Shown in pieces: positions 54,273 through 63,948 of a stretch of 64,000 nt of DNA. The first letter of the stretch is position 1, and every line of letters starts with the position of its first letter. A program made the position numbers and the translations under genes. This stretch comes from Pontimonas salivibrio (GTDB taxonomy: Bacteria; Actinomycetota; Actinomycetes; Actinomycetales; Microbacteriaceae), in the NCBI RefSeq assembly GCF_002950575.1, contig NZ_CP026923.1, positions 1,426,001-1,490,000 of the forward strand, written 5' to 3'. Under the pieces are notes generated by a model that saw only the letters and a program-made list of their open reading frames with translations, made no database searches and was not told the origin of the DNA.

Positions 54273-55707
54273 GGGGTGGTGTCCTCTCGTGGGTGCCGTG
54301 TGGTGCAGTGTGTTCCACTGCACGGATGAAATCTTCTGCTCGCTCTTGGTAGTCACGGTATCGGCCAAAACTTGGAGCACCGGGCGACAGCGTTACTACG
54401 TCTCCGGGCCCGGCGATGGTGCGTGCTGCGGCCACCGCATCATCCATGTCCGCGGCAACTTCTAACCGCGGCCAGCGACCCTGGTCAACTCCGGCGTCGG
54501 TGAGCCAACCCCGAACCTTCCGTAACAGGTCGGGACCAGAGTCTGGTAGCCCGATCAGCGCCGCAGGGGGGTGCTCGACGAGTTCTTGTCGCAACGACTC
54601 ATCATCGACACCCCGGTCGCGGCCACCCACCAACGCGATTACTCGTTCGCTGCGAAGCGAGCGCAGCGCGGCAGCGAGCGCTGGCGGGTTGGTCGCCAAC
54701 GAATCGTTGATAAACCGCACGCCAGACGGGTCCGAGACGGGTTGCATGCGGTGGGGTAGGGGATGAAAGGACGCCAGTGCGTCCGCAATGACACTGGGAT
54801 CCAGAGTGATCACCGTCTCCACCGCAGCGAGCGCCAACAACACATTCCAGGCGTTATGTTCTCCCACAACGGGAAGTGCATCGAGGGCGATCAACTGCTG
54901 GTCATGGTGGGCGATAAAGGCCCGGTCGTCTACTCGTTCGATGTGCCAGGCTGAACCCTCCCCCACCGTGATGAGAGGCAGATTCGAGTACCGCGCCGTT
55001 AACTCGGTCATCAGAGTCTGTTGTGTGGTGTTGACCACCACGTGGGTGGGGCCGTGCCCGACCAGGTTTAATTTGTCGGTGGCGTAGGCCTCAAAGCTGC
55101 CGTGCCAGTCAATATGTTCTTCAAACAGTGCGGTCAGTACTGCTGTGTGGGGTGAAAAGTGCAAGCCGGTTGCCTGATAGCTGGATACTTCGGCGACAAC
55201 CCACGTCGCCTCCGGCAGGTCCCACAGCGGCACACCGACATTTCCTCCCAAGACCGCATCCACGCCGTGGGCACGCAACAGGTGGTGAACAACCGCGCTC
55301 GTGGTCGATTTTCCTTTACTGCCGGTCACACCAATGATTCGCTCATGGTTCAGCGAAAAAAACAGGTCGGTTCCAGAAGTGATCGTGACATCGGCTGCCT
55401 GGAGTGCACGAAGCAGCGGGTTACGGGGAGGAATTCCGGGGGAGACTACGGCGATGTCGATCCCACTGGACAAAACGCCCGACGCGGCGTCCTGCTCACC
55501 GGTTGCTATGTGGAGGGGAATGTCAAAAGACGCTCGCCATACACTGGCGTGTTCCCCATCGGCCTGGTCGAGTGCGAGCAGTGTCGCAGTGGGAACATCC
55601 CGCTCCAGCATTCGAGCGACGGCCTGGCCCTCTCGGCCAATCCCCACAATGGCGACCGTGGCTCCAGCAAGATCTGACGGTGTCAGTCCACGCTCAGCGA
55701 AGCGCAC
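54262..55707 (-). CDS. murD2: UDP-N-acetylmuramoyl-L-alanine--L-glutamate ligase (MurD2 type)
   Basis: 481 residues from GTG 55707 (GAGG 6 nt upstream; a longer frame to 55782 overlaps murL by 89 bases). Mur ligase order: N-terminal UDP-binding [24 protein letters not shown] loop [27 protein letters not shown], and C-terminal [20 protein letters not shown] with [10 protein letters not shown]. It is MurD-like, but its direct coupling to murL identifies it as the MurD2 variant, which adds L-glutamate to UDP-MurNAc-L-Ala. The identification rests on the neighbour; sequence alone would say MurD. Confidence 0.82.
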   Translation of the reverse strand: MRFAERGLTPSDLAGATVAIVGIGREGQAVARMLERDVPTATLLALDQADGEHASVWRASFDIPLHIATGEQDAASGVLSSGIDIAVVSPGIPPRNPLLRALQAADVTITSGTDLFFSLNHERIIGVTGSKGKSTTSAVVHHLLRAHGVDAVLGGNVGVPLWDLPEATWVVAEVSSYQATGLHFSPHTAVLTALFEEHIDWHGSFEAYATDKLNLVGHGPTHVVVNTTQQTLMTELTARYSNLPLITVGEGSAWHIERVDDRAFIAHHDQQLIALDALPVVGEHNAWNVLLALAAVETVITLDPSVIADALASFHPLPHRMQPVSDPSGVRFINDSLATNPPALAAALRSLRSERVIALVGGRDRGVDDESLRQELVEHPPAALIGLPDSGPDLLRKVRGWLTDAGVDQGRWPRLEVAADMDDAVAAARTIAGPGDVVTLSPGAPSFGRYRDYQERAEDFIRAVEHTAPHGTHERTPPHGA

Positions 55708-57070
55708 CCTGAGCCTCACGGTAGCCGGCGGGTAATGTCGCGCTGTTTTCTGAGGCAGCCCAGACCTGGTGTTCAAGGTCATCGTGCACGTCGGAAAGTC
55801 CCGGAATTACTTGGTCGAAGTGGGCGACCACGCGGTGTTGGGACCAGTCTTGTCGCCTGGCGGCCACGCTCAGTGCCACCAGAGACTCGGCTTCGGTTCC
55901 CACGCATTCGAAGGGTTTGTGTCGGGCAAGGCCCAACAGTTCTTCGTAGCCGGGGATTTGTTCGGGCTCATCCAACAGGTCTCGACCAAAGATTCCCCGG
56001 AGTGCTTGCGGGGAGAGATATGCCGAGAGCACGAGGTAGACAAACCGGCACTTATCGCATTCACCGCACCAGCTGACATCGCCGGCATCCAGTCGATACG
56101 CACGATTACAGCTGGTTGCCACCCGGTGGTACTGCGAATAGTTCGCATACGCTCCGGCGATACGCAATTCACTAAAGGGTCGAAGGAGAGAAAAGTAGTG
56201 CTCCGGTCTTAACCCGGCTTGGGGCCCCAACACGTCGTGGAGGGCTTTTTCGGCCTCCCACGACTTTGACCACTGGTGGTTAATCGACCAACCATCCACT
56301 TCGAGAGTCGAATCAGACGCCGAGGATTCGTTAGACATCACCACGGGTCCCCCATCGAGAATGCGCGACTGACACAGCGCAATCAGCGAATTCATCGCGG
56401 TGACAGGGACATGCCCATTCAGGCCACCTTCGGTGTTGAGCTCGAGTAGACGCGGATCGATCGTGCGCTTCGCGGTCACCAGTGGGTGACCGCTTGCTCG
56501 TGCGACACGGTGAATCGTGGGGTTAGCGTTTACCGCAAATTGGATGGGGTGCAGGCGGTGATGGTGCAACAGCTCCACACTGACCACCGAATCTTTACCC
56601 CCACCGATGGGGACAATGGGGTCACCGGTGTGTTCCCGCCAACTCGCCTCGGGCCACGCCGATGCCACACCAGCGGCTTTGTTGATGATGGCCGGTTGGA
56701 GGGGGACAGAAAAACCGTTTCGGTAGGCAAACTCGGCCATCCCCTCCGAGATCAGCAGCGCCAGATACTCTTCGGCTTCCCGGGTAAGCCCCGGCTGTTC
56801 AATGACGTACTCATCGGGTGCGGCCAGTTTGTAGTAGCTGAGACCCAACACGGCACCGAGGAGTGCCAACAGTGATTCCAACCGAGGAGTGTCGACACGA
56901 TCAGCGATGCCTGGAGTGAATTGGACTGTTTCGGTGAAGTCAAGGGGTGTGACCGACCCACCCGCGAGCTGGTAGTGAAAAGTGGCCTCAAAGCGGGAAT
57001 CAGAAAAACGGTATTCCCGGTAGGAAAAGGTGGTGTAGGCGGTGGGGTCAAACGCCATAGACCAGCTCAC
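55694..57070 (-). CDS. murL: UDP-N-acetyl-alpha-D-muramoyl-L-alanyl-L-glutamate epimerase
   Basis: 458 residues. MurL inverts the terminal L-Glu of UDP-MurNAc-L-Ala-L-Glu to D-Glu using ATP, replacing the racemase MurI plus MurD route. Seen here: PP-loop-like GGGKDSVVSVELL (156-168), LNGHVPVTAMNS (217-228), VVMSNESSAS, NHQWSKSWE (264-272), a C-x2-C-x2-C cluster WCGECDKC (Cys335, 338, 341) and RHKPFECVGTEAES. These agree with the MurL family described from Xanthomonas oryzae and actinobacteria. It overlaps the murD2 start region. Confidence 0.85.
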   Translation of the reverse strand: MSWSMAFDPTAYTTFSYREYRFSDSRFEATFHYQLAGGSVTPLDFTETVQFTPGIADRVDTPRLESLLALLGAVLGLSYYKLAAPDEYVIEQPGLTREAEEYLALLISEGMAEFAYRNGFSVPLQPAIINKAAGVASAWPEASWREHTGDPIVPIGGGKDSVVSVELLHHHRLHPIQFAVNANPTIHRVARASGHPLVTAKRTIDPRLLELNTEGGLNGHVPVTAMNSLIALCQSRILDGGPVVMSNESSASDSTLEVDGWSINHQWSKSWEAEKALHDVLGPQAGLRPEHYFSLLRPFSELRIAGAYANYSQYHRVATSCNRAYRLDAGDVSWCGECDKCRFVYLVLSAYLSPQALRGIFGRDLLDEPEQIPGYEELLGLARHKPFECVGTEAESLVALSVAARRQDWSQHRVVAHFDQVIPGLSDVHDDLEHQVWAASENSATLPAGYREAQGALR

Positions 57071-57145
57071 CCTCCCCTGATTGACTCCCCGACCTCACGC
57101 TCGGAGCAGTGCCAATCTTAGGCCAGAGCCGCTCGGGTGAGAGCG

Positions 57146-58642
57146 CTACCACGCCTGCCGCGTAGCCTCCTGCTCCAGTAAAGGCTCCAGGTCAGACAGT
57201 CGGCCGAGGCCCGCCAAGGGTTTCGACATTCGATGGTTTCGTCGAAGAACCTCACGGTGTCGGTTGAGAAACGCCCAATATCCCGCTGTAAAAGGACACG
57301 CGTTCTCACCGACTCGAACATCTGGACGGAATGGGCACCCCTGGCAGTATTGGGTCATTTTTTTGATGTAGGCACCACCGGAGGTGTATGGCTTGGTGGC
57401 TACCACACCCCCATCGGCGTGCTGGCTCATACCGACCACGTTGGCGGGCATTACCCAGGGCGTCCCGTCCACAAAAGCATCCACGAACCACTGATTCAGC
57501 GCAGCCGGATCGATACCGCGTTGGAGGGCGTGATTACCCAACACCATTAATCGGTTGATGTGATGGCTCCAGCCACGCTGCTGCACTTCTTGCAACACCG
57601 TTTTGATGCAGTGGGAGCGAACCAACTCCGGCTTCAACTGGGCGAACTCTTCGGGCAGGGGCGTGTGGTGAGAAAGGTAATTTGAGGTCTCGACGTAGTC
57701 GGGCCCTAAATGCCAGTACAAGTGCCACACCCAGTCGCGCCAGCCAGCAATCTGACGGATAAAGCCCTCCACGCTGTTCAACGGCACACCACCCTCGCGA
57801 TAGCGCTCAAGCGCCCGATCGATCACTTCGCGGGGATCGAGTAGACCCACATTCATGGGGACACTGAGCAAAGAGTGCGCCATCGACCAGTCGTCGGGCA
57901 TCGCAGCGTCTTCGAAGGGGCCAAAAAGTTCCAGTCGGTGGTCCAGAAAATCGTCCAGAGCCTCAAGGGCTTCTTCGCGGGTGGCGGCGAATACTCGCGG
58001 GCCATCGTGGCCGAGGAAACTGGCCTGGCCGGAGGCTTCCATCTGGTCCAGCTCAGCGCGCACCCACGCATCAATCTCGTCTTCTACGGGCCACTTCGGC
58101 TCGGGTAACCCGAGCGTTGTCTGACCTTTGGGGGGTGATTGGCGATTGTCGGCATCAAAGTTGTATGCGCCCCCTTCGGGAAGATACCCGCCAGTACTCG
58201 CATCTGGCACCATCAGGTAGCCCTCACGGTGTCGCACATCGCGATAAAACGTTTCCATCAACAACTGGCTAGGTTTCTTCCCCGACACCCAGGTGGAAAA
58301 ATCTTCTTCACTGGTCACAAAACCTCTGGAAGGCAACACGGTAATCGCCGCATCCCGAGAGAGTTCTGTCACCATGTGGCGCAAACCGTGGGAGGTGGGG
58401 TTAATCACTTCGATATCTCTGCCGCGCAGCACCTCACGGTAGTAGCTGGCTTGGTGGACCTCCACCCGATCACCCCACTGGGCAATCCGGTGATACAGCG
58501 CAGAGAGAATCAGATGGGCTTTCTGCCGATGCATGGTGCGCCTGGCAAACACCCCGCGGTTGTCCACGACGATAATCGGCCCGCCATCGTCAAAATGTGG
58601 ACCCAGCTGGTCGGAGGTGAGAAAACGTGGGGTGGCGGACAT
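57146..58642 (-). CDS. Iron-sulfur photolyase/cryptochrome (FeS-BCP, PhrB-like)
   Basis: 498 residues from ATG 58642; the longer frame to 58708 reaches into the pncB promoter. It belongs to the deoxyribodipyrimidine photolyase-related class, which repairs (6-4) photoproducts with FAD, a ribolumazine antenna and a [4Fe-4S] cluster. All four cluster cysteines can be placed: one in RSHCIKTVL, then YCQGCPFRPD and ENACPF. FAD region: HINRLMVLGNHALQ and WFVDAFVDGTPWVMPANVVGMS. Divergent from pncB. Confidence 0.9.
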   Translation of the reverse strand: MSATPRFLTSDQLGPHFDDGGPIIVVDNRGVFARRTMHRQKAHLILSALYHRIAQWGDRVEVHQASYYREVLRGRDIEVINPTSHGLRHMVTELSRDAAITVLPSRGFVTSEEDFSTWVSGKKPSQLLMETFYRDVRHREGYLMVPDASTGGYLPEGGAYNFDADNRQSPPKGQTTLGLPEPKWPVEDEIDAWVRAELDQMEASGQASFLGHDGPRVFAATREEALEALDDFLDHRLELFGPFEDAAMPDDWSMAHSLLSVPMNVGLLDPREVIDRALERYREGGVPLNSVEGFIRQIAGWRDWVWHLYWHLGPDYVETSNYLSHHTPLPEEFAQLKPELVRSHCIKTVLQEVQQRGWSHHINRLMVLGNHALQRGIDPAALNQWFVDAFVDGTPWVMPANVVGMSQHADGGVVATKPYTSGGAYIKKMTQYCQGCPFRPDVRVGENACPFTAGYWAFLNRHREVLRRNHRMSKPLAGLGRLSDLEPLLEQEATRQAW

Positions 58643-58708
58643 AGCGGCAGTGTAGGGAGCAAAAATGGTGACCCGCCGGGCACACGCTGTGGTTTGTAAG
58701 CTGAGCAC

Positions 58709-59995
58709 ATGTCCAGCGCGCTACTGACCGACCACTACGAATTAACAATGGTCGACGCCGCCCGCCACAGCGGGCGCGCCTCGAGGCGCTCCGTATTCGA
58801 AGTGTTCGCCCGCCGACTACCCTCCGGCCGCCGCTACGGCGTTGTTGCCGGCACCCAACGGCTCATTGACGAAATTGAGAAATTTCACTTCGGTGATGAA
58901 GAACTCGCTTTCCTCTCCGACAACTCTGTGGTCGGAGAAGACACCCTCAACTGGCTCGCTGACTACCGATTCTCGGGCACCATCCGCGGTTACCGTGAGG
59001 GCGAAATCTACTTCCCCCACTCCCCCATCCTGCAGGTGGAAGGGACATTCGAAGAAGCCTGCTTGGTGGAAACCCTCGTACTGAGTGTGTTGAACCACGA
59101 CACCGCGATTGCCAGTGCCGCGAGTCGCATGGTGCAGTCGGCAGGAGGCCGCCCACTGATCGAAATGGGCTCGAGGCGCACCAGTGAACACGCCGCCTGG
59201 GCAGCCGCACGGGCGGCCTATCTGGTGGGTTTTTCACACACCAGCAACTTAGAAGCAGGCCGACGCTTTGGTATTCCCACCCTCGGCACCGCCGCACACG
59301 CTTTTACTTTGCTTCACGATTCAGAAGAAGAAGCATTTCGGGCGCAAATTGCCACGCTGGGGAGTGACACCACCTTGCTGGTCGACACCTTCGATGTGGA
59401 GCGGGCGGTGGAGCGAGCAATTAGCGTCGCTGGGCCCAACCTGGGTGCTGTCCGCATCGATTCGGGTGATTTACCGGTGGTGGTGCGCCAGGTCCGTGAA
59501 CAACTGGATCGGTTAGGAGCCACCTCCACACGAATTGTGGTGACCAACGATTTGGACGAATACACGATTGCGGCTCTCCAAGCCTCCCCGGTAGATGCTT
59601 ACGGGGTGGGCACTTCCGTCGTGACCGGCTCGGGTCATCCTGCTGCCGGGCTTGTCTACAAACTGGTATCCCGACAAGACGATTCAGGGCAACAGGTCTC
59701 AGTCAGTAAAACCAGTGTCGGCAAAGCTAACCCCGGCGGCCAAAAAAAGGCTGTTCGTGTGATCAAAGACGGTATCGCCCAGTACGAACAGGTGATGACC
59801 GGCGAGACATTGCACCCGGACATCACCGAATCACGAGAGTTACTTGTCGACTACATGAGTAACGGTGAGAGGCTCGAGCACGACACCTCACTGAGCGCAG
59901 CACGCGAGCACCATCTGCACGCCATCGCAGAGCTTCCACCACATGCCTTTCGGTTGGCAGACGGTGAGCCTGCCATCGAGACCGTCATCAATTGA
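58709..59995 (+). CDS. pncB: Nicotinate phosphoribosyltransferase
   Basis: 428 residues. It makes nicotinate mononucleotide in NAD salvage. Motifs: LLTDHYELTMVDAA at the N terminus, the autophosphorylated His and neighbours in EMGSRRTSEHAAW, GTAAHAFTLL, VRIDSGDL and TSVVTGSGHP, NPGGQKKAVR. ATG at 58709 begins 66 bases from the divergent photolyase. Confidence 0.94.
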   Translation: MSSALLTDHYELTMVDAARHSGRASRRSVFEVFARRLPSGRRYGVVAGTQRLIDEIEKFHFGDEELAFLSDNSVVGEDTLNWLADYRFSGTIRGYREGEIYFPHSPILQVEGTFEEACLVETLVLSVLNHDTAIASAASRMVQSAGGRPLIEMGSRRTSEHAAWAAARAAYLVGFSHTSNLEAGRRFGIPTLGTAAHAFTLLHDSEEEAFRAQIATLGSDTTLLVDTFDVERAVERAISVAGPNLGAVRIDSGDLPVVVRQVREQLDRLGATSTRIVVTNDLDEYTIAALQASPVDAYGVGTSVVTGSGHPAAGLVYKLVSRQDDSGQQVSVSKTSVGKANPGGQKKAVRVIKDGIAQYEQVMTGETLHPDITESRELLVDYMSNGERLEHDTSLSAAREHHLHAIAELPPHAFRLADGEPAIETVIN

Positions 59996-60079
59996 CGGTG
60001 GTCAACAAACGGTCACGAACCCGCGGCAATGTCCACGCACTGGGATGAGTTTTGTAGCAACCCGTTTTAGACTGACCGT

Positions 60080-60343
60080 ATGGCTGATCCCGAAGAAACC
60101 ACCGCTGGTGGCGTTGATGTGCTCGATCGCGAGTTGGAAAAACTCCTCAACGAGGAGCAGCTAGAAGACGGCGATCACGAACGCTTTTCGCACTACGTCA
60201 AGAAGAACCGGATTATGGACTCGGCTCTTAGCGGGTCGCCCGTTCGGGCACTGTGTGGAAAAGTGTGGACCCCAGGGCGAGATCCAGAAAAATTTCCGGT
60301 ATGCCCTGAGTGTAAAAAAATCTACGAAAGCATGAAGAAGTAA
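60080..60343 (+). CDS. DUF3039 domain protein, small zinc-binding-like
   Basis: 87 residues of the actinobacteria-specific DUF3039 family. RFSHYVKKNRIMDSALSGSPVRALCGKVW is followed by PVCPECKKIYESM, giving a Cys and a C-x2-C that probably bind zinc together with the His in HYV. Function unknown. It commonly lies near pncB or clpS in actinobacteria. Confidence 0.88.
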   Translation: MADPEETTAGGVDVLDRELEKLLNEEQLEDGDHERFSHYVKKNRIMDSALSGSPVRALCGKVWTPGRDPEKFPVCPECKKIYESMKK

Positions 60344-60391
60344 AGAGTCCTCTCCCGTTTCTTCATCTAGGGGCCATTTTCACCCAGGGGT

Positions 60392-60411
60392 CATTTTTCT
60401 CGATCGAAAAA
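60392..60411. terminator. Weak terminator-like dyad
   Basis: ATTTTTC / GAAAAAT arms around TCGATC between the convergent DUF3039 and HtrA genes. The stem is AT-rich, so function is uncertain. A tandem AGGGG(C/T)CATTTT precedes it. Confidence 0.35.
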
Positions 60412-60451
60412 TCTCAGCAGATTCCTCTGCCAGATCCGGTGTCGACTGGGA

Positions 60452-62014
60452 TTACGGCAGTTCGTCGAGGGTGACCCGCACGGTGTAAGACTGACTGCCG
60501 CGCACGTAGGTGAGAGTGGTCTCTGTTCCGCCCGGCACAGTGCGCACTTGTGCGGTCAAGTCGATTCGGTTGGTAATGGGTAGGCCATTAAACCGCGTCA
60601 CAATGTCCCCCGCTCGAAGTCCCGCCTTGTCGGCGGCTCCGCCAGGACTCACACTGTCGATCGCGGCACCGGAGACGGAAGCGTTCTCATCGAACGCCGC
60701 ATCGGTCACTGTTGCGCCGAGAAGACCGTGGCTGGCGTCACCGGTCGCAATCAGCTCGTTCGCCACACGCATCGCGTAGTTGGAGGGAATGGAAAAACCG
60801 AGGCCGATACTTCCCGCACCCTGGGAACCGACTTGGTTGGAGGCAATCGCCACATTGATGCCGATTAGTTCACCCTTCGTGTTGAGAAGTGCGCCCCCGG
60901 AGTTGCCGGGGTTGATTGATGCGTCGGTTTGGATGACCGGCAGTGACACGGTGCCCACATTGCCCGACTGTCCGAAGGGCAAATCGAAGTCGAAAAGGTT
61001 AGGCCCATCTTCGGGTGTTTCTGAAGAGCCGACCGTAATCGACCGGTTCAGGGCGGACACGATTCCGTTGGTCACCGTGTTCGAAAGCCCCAACGGTGCG
61101 CCGATCGCGACCGTTTCGTCGCCGACGTTTAGTTGGTCAGAATCCCCGAGGGGGATAGGAGTGAGGCCCGCTCCGGTGTCAATTTTGATGACAGCGATAT
61201 CCGACAGTGGGTCACTTCCCACCACTTCGCCCGACCACAGTCGACCATCAGTGGTGGAGACCCGAATCCGGGGGTTGCTTTCGGCACCACCCACGCTGAC
61301 GACGTGAGCGTTGGTGATGATGTGGCCCTCTGAGCTGATAATCACACCGGATCCACTCCCGGCGGTGCCCATTCCTGCCACTTCAAGGGTCACCACAGAC
61401 GGCATCGCTTGGGCGGCGACCGCTGAGATGAGGGTCGCGTCATCAACTTGATTGACCGTTACCGTTTGTGGGCTGGTTACTCCCGCTGTGACAAGGCCTT
61501 CAGAGGTCAACTGCCACACGGCAAAAGAAGCCCCGGCGACACCACCTAATACAGAACCGACCACCAGGGTCATCACTGCGCCCAATCGACGAAGGCGAGC
61601 GCCCTGGCGTTGACGCTTTTGTTGCCGCTCACTGGCGAGCACCGCATCGCGAATACCCTGATACCTGCTCTGGTGGAAGGGTGACCCGGTGTAGCCGGAC
61701 CGGCCCAACTGCTCGCTTCCACTCTCCGCGCCAGTCTCCGCGCCACTCTCCGCGTTTTCCGAAGCGGGGGCGGCGACGGAGTGCTCCGATTCTGTTGATG
61801 CAACAGCCTCGGCTTCTGGCGGAGTGCCGGCCGCATCAGATCGGCTCGCCTCGGTGGGAGCCTTGTCGGGAGTGCCAGCGCTCAGTGGTTGCACCTCCGG
61901 CGACCCGGAGCTATCGGACCGATCTGTTGGCACACCTGGCGTGGGTTGGTCGGATCCGGACGATTCCGGTTTATTGGGGTTTTCGATATCCCCATTGCGC
62001 TCTGACATCAACAA
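60452..62014 (-). CDS. HtrA/DegP-type membrane-anchored serine protease with PDZ domain
   Basis: 520 residues. A long Pro/Ser/Glu-rich cytosolic N terminus (about 1-140), one transmembrane segment (about 148-172), a trypsin-like domain with catalytic His (TNAHVVSV), Asp (LSDIAVIKID) and Ser (INPGNSGGALLN), and a PDZ domain (AGLRAGDIVTRFNGLPI). Extracytoplasmic protein quality control under envelope stress. An ATG at 62008 is an alternative start. Confidence 0.93.
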   Translation of the reverse strand: MLMSERNGDIENPNKPESSGSDQPTPGVPTDRSDSSGSPEVQPLSAGTPDKAPTEASRSDAAGTPPEAEAVASTESEHSVAAPASENAESGAETGAESGSEQLGRSGYTGSPFHQSRYQGIRDAVLASERQQKRQRQGARLRRLGAVMTLVVGSVLGGVAGASFAVWQLTSEGLVTAGVTSPQTVTVNQVDDATLISAVAAQAMPSVVTLEVAGMGTAGSGSGVIISSEGHIITNAHVVSVGGAESNPRIRVSTTDGRLWSGEVVGSDPLSDIAVIKIDTGAGLTPIPLGDSDQLNVGDETVAIGAPLGLSNTVTNGIVSALNRSITVGSSETPEDGPNLFDFDLPFGQSGNVGTVSLPVIQTDASINPGNSGGALLNTKGELIGINVAIASNQVGSQGAGSIGLGFSIPSNYAMRVANELIATGDASHGLLGATVTDAAFDENASVSGAAIDSVSPGGAADKAGLRAGDIVTRFNGLPITNRIDLTAQVRTVPGGTETTLTYVRGSQSYTVRVTLDELP

Positions 62015-62125
62015 CCATCCCTTCGGCTCCCCACAGTGTGCGGGCCAAAGCTTGGCAAAGCCTTAGTAAAGCGTTGGTGTCACGCGGGTAATCGCTGGGG
62101 AGGTTATCCGAAAAGTCTAGTGATC

Positions 62126-62983
62126 TCATTTGACCAGCAGGGGTGAGACGCTCAACACCTCCATATTTCGAGACAACGCTGTGGCGCTCACATAACCGTC
62201 AATGTCGTCAAATTCGTCACCTTCGAAACGGAATTCGACCCGGTAGTCCACCACAAGGTCCACCCGGTAGTTCCCGGGTCGCAGATAACGATGCGAGGTG
62301 GGAGTCGCAGCGAACTGCGGCACATTCCGGCTGGACCACGAGTCTCCTCGAACACTCACCGTTCGAGACGCACCATCACCAAAGCTCCAGTGGTAGGTCA
62401 CCGGTTGGAAGCGAACCTCCACCGGCCAACCCAGTAGCTCGCCGCGCACCGTGTGGCGGGAGGCACCCGCAATCATGTTGGTGGGCAAGGTGGGCACACT
62501 CCAACCGTTGGGCTCAAACACAATCGAGGGCCGATCGGGTCGAAAGCTTTCCAACTCTGAGGCATACCGCGGAGGGGTTGGTGGGGTGTTGGTGACCTGT
62601 TCGACCGGAGGGTTTTTGCTGGGGGCAGCACCGCGGCAGAGTCCCTGCACTTTGATTTCACACTCTGTGGAACCGAGTTCCGCCTCTTGCCGGATGGGCG
62701 GCGGGCTGGTGGGTCCCGACTGGCCACTGGAACCAGCACTGGTGCCGGGAGTTCCACTTCCGCTCTGGTCGCCTTCAGATCCGGCGTTGCTCTCCTCCCG
62801 GATGATGGTGACCTGGTCGCCATCATTGTCAGTAGTCCACTGCGTGGTGGTGTCAGTGCAGGAACCGGCAGTGCGCTCCGCTTGGGAACACTGCGCATAG
62901 GCCACAGACCCTGTGACCACCACAGCGCTCACCATCAGTGCGGTTAACACCACGAGGTGAAACACTATGGGGCGAAACATCAT
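62126..62983 (-). CDS. Secreted protein with PKD-like C-terminal domain
   Basis: 285 residues from ATG 62983 (the frame to 63028 would overlap the upstream gene). A signal peptide (about 1-30, ending SVAYAQ) is followed by a Gly/Ser/Pro-rich low-complexity segment and then a domain with YHWSFGDGASRTV and HRYLRPGNYRVDLVVDYRVEF, which match the PKD beta-sandwich signature (WxFGDG ... Y..PG.Y.V.L). Four cysteines in the first part. Function unknown; likely cell-surface or secreted. It follows the lipoprotein gene by 17 bases. Confidence 0.7.
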   Translation of the reverse strand: MMFRPIVFHLVVLTALMVSAVVVTGSVAYAQCSQAERTAGSCTDTTTQWTTDNDGDQVTIIREESNAGSEGDQSGSGTPGTSAGSSGQSGPTSPPPIRQEAELGSTECEIKVQGLCRGAAPSKNPPVEQVTNTPPTPPRYASELESFRPDRPSIVFEPNGWSVPTLPTNMIAGASRHTVRGELLGWPVEVRFQPVTYHWSFGDGASRTVSVRGDSWSSRNVPQFAATPTSHRYLRPGNYRVDLVVDYRVEFRFEGDEFDDIDGYVSATALSRNMEVLSVSPLLVK

Positions 62984-63000
62984 CAGATGAAACACCGGGC

Positions 63001-63909
63001 CTACCCCACCGGATTGTCTGTGCCACACGGGTGGTACCCCCTCCAGGTTTGCGTTGCATCGACTTTCAACTGGTCAAGCTCTGACCCGACTAACCACAAC
63101 AACACCGGCTCGAGGGGTCCCGCATCGGGGTTGGCTTCGTCGATAAATTCTTGCCACAGGGCAAGGTCTGCCTCTGTTGGCGAATCGGCGACGGGATCAA
63201 CGGCCTCGCCGACACCACCGGATTCCGAGAGTGTGGTCTTCCCGTCGCCACCTGTGGAGGTGGAGGCCAACCATTCAACGAGTCCTTCCGGGGTGTCAGG
63301 GGAATCTGCGGGCACTACCCACACTCTGCGCGAGTCAATGCAGGCGAAGGCCGCCACTTCCCACATGTTGTGGGGGCTCCAGCGGACTGACTGGACACTG
63401 AGGGCAAAGAACTCCGTGTGTCCCAGGGTTTTGATGCGACGTTCCCGGTAGTCGGCAAAACCGCGCTCCTCCACTGCTAACCATTCGGGGGTGACACCGT
63501 CGGCCATAGCATCGACGGCGACGCCACCTGTCGCACCCACCTCATCGGTGAGTGCCAGATACTGACTGACTGCCGCGGCTGCCTGGGGTGTGGCCTCAGA
63601 CCGAGACGGTGTCTCGATCGCTGGTGTCGCACCTTGCCGAGTGGTGGTTTCCTCTCGGGCAGTGGGCTGTTCATCGCCGCTGAGGCCCCCGTCAGGGCCG
63701 TCGGAGTTGCCCCCCTCAAGGCTCTCAACACCGGCAGGGATTGGATCGAATAACTCTGTGGTGTCTCCCGCGTCAGCAATCTGCCCTTGAGCGCCCACAC
63801 AGGAGACCAGGCTGAGGGCACACAACCCTACCCAGAGGGTGCTGAACCACGTCGCACGCGGGTGGTGATAGCCGTGGTGGCGGTGGCGTTTTCGTTCTCG
63901 CACTGACAT
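63001..63909 (-). CDS. Putative exported lipoprotein, DUF-type
   Basis: About 302 residues from ATG 63909 (ATG 63948 is also in frame). A His/Arg-rich cytosolic start, hydrophobic stretch and lipobox LVSC, then an acidic low-complexity linker and a folded part (ATPQAAAAVSQYLALTDEVG, TPEWLAVEERGFADYRERR, WEVAAFACIDSRRVWVVP). The C-terminal domain resembles small NTF2-like extracytoplasmic domains, but this is only an impression. It probably works with the PKD-like secreted protein in the same operon. Confidence 0.65.
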   Translation of the reverse strand: MSVRERKRHRHHGYHHPRATWFSTLWVGLCALSLVSCVGAQGQIADAGDTTELFDPIPAGVESLEGGNSDGPDGGLSGDEQPTAREETTTRQGATPAIETPSRSEATPQAAAAVSQYLALTDEVGATGGVAVDAMADGVTPEWLAVEERGFADYRERRIKTLGHTEFFALSVQSVRWSPHNMWEVAAFACIDSRRVWVVPADSPDTPEGLVEWLASTSTGGDGKTTLSESGGVGEAVDPVADSPTEADLALWQEFIDEANPDAGPLEPVLLWLVGSELDQLKVDATQTWRGYHPCGTDNPVG

Positions 63910-63948
63910 GTCGGGCAGAGTAGGGCCCGAGTCCGATGGCGGGGGCAA

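Noticed and set aside
54262-55782. Calling this gene canonical murD
   Set aside because: It is directly coupled to murL and lies outside a division/cell-wall cluster, so the L-glutamate-adding MurD2 role is more likely; sequence alone cannot exclude MurD.
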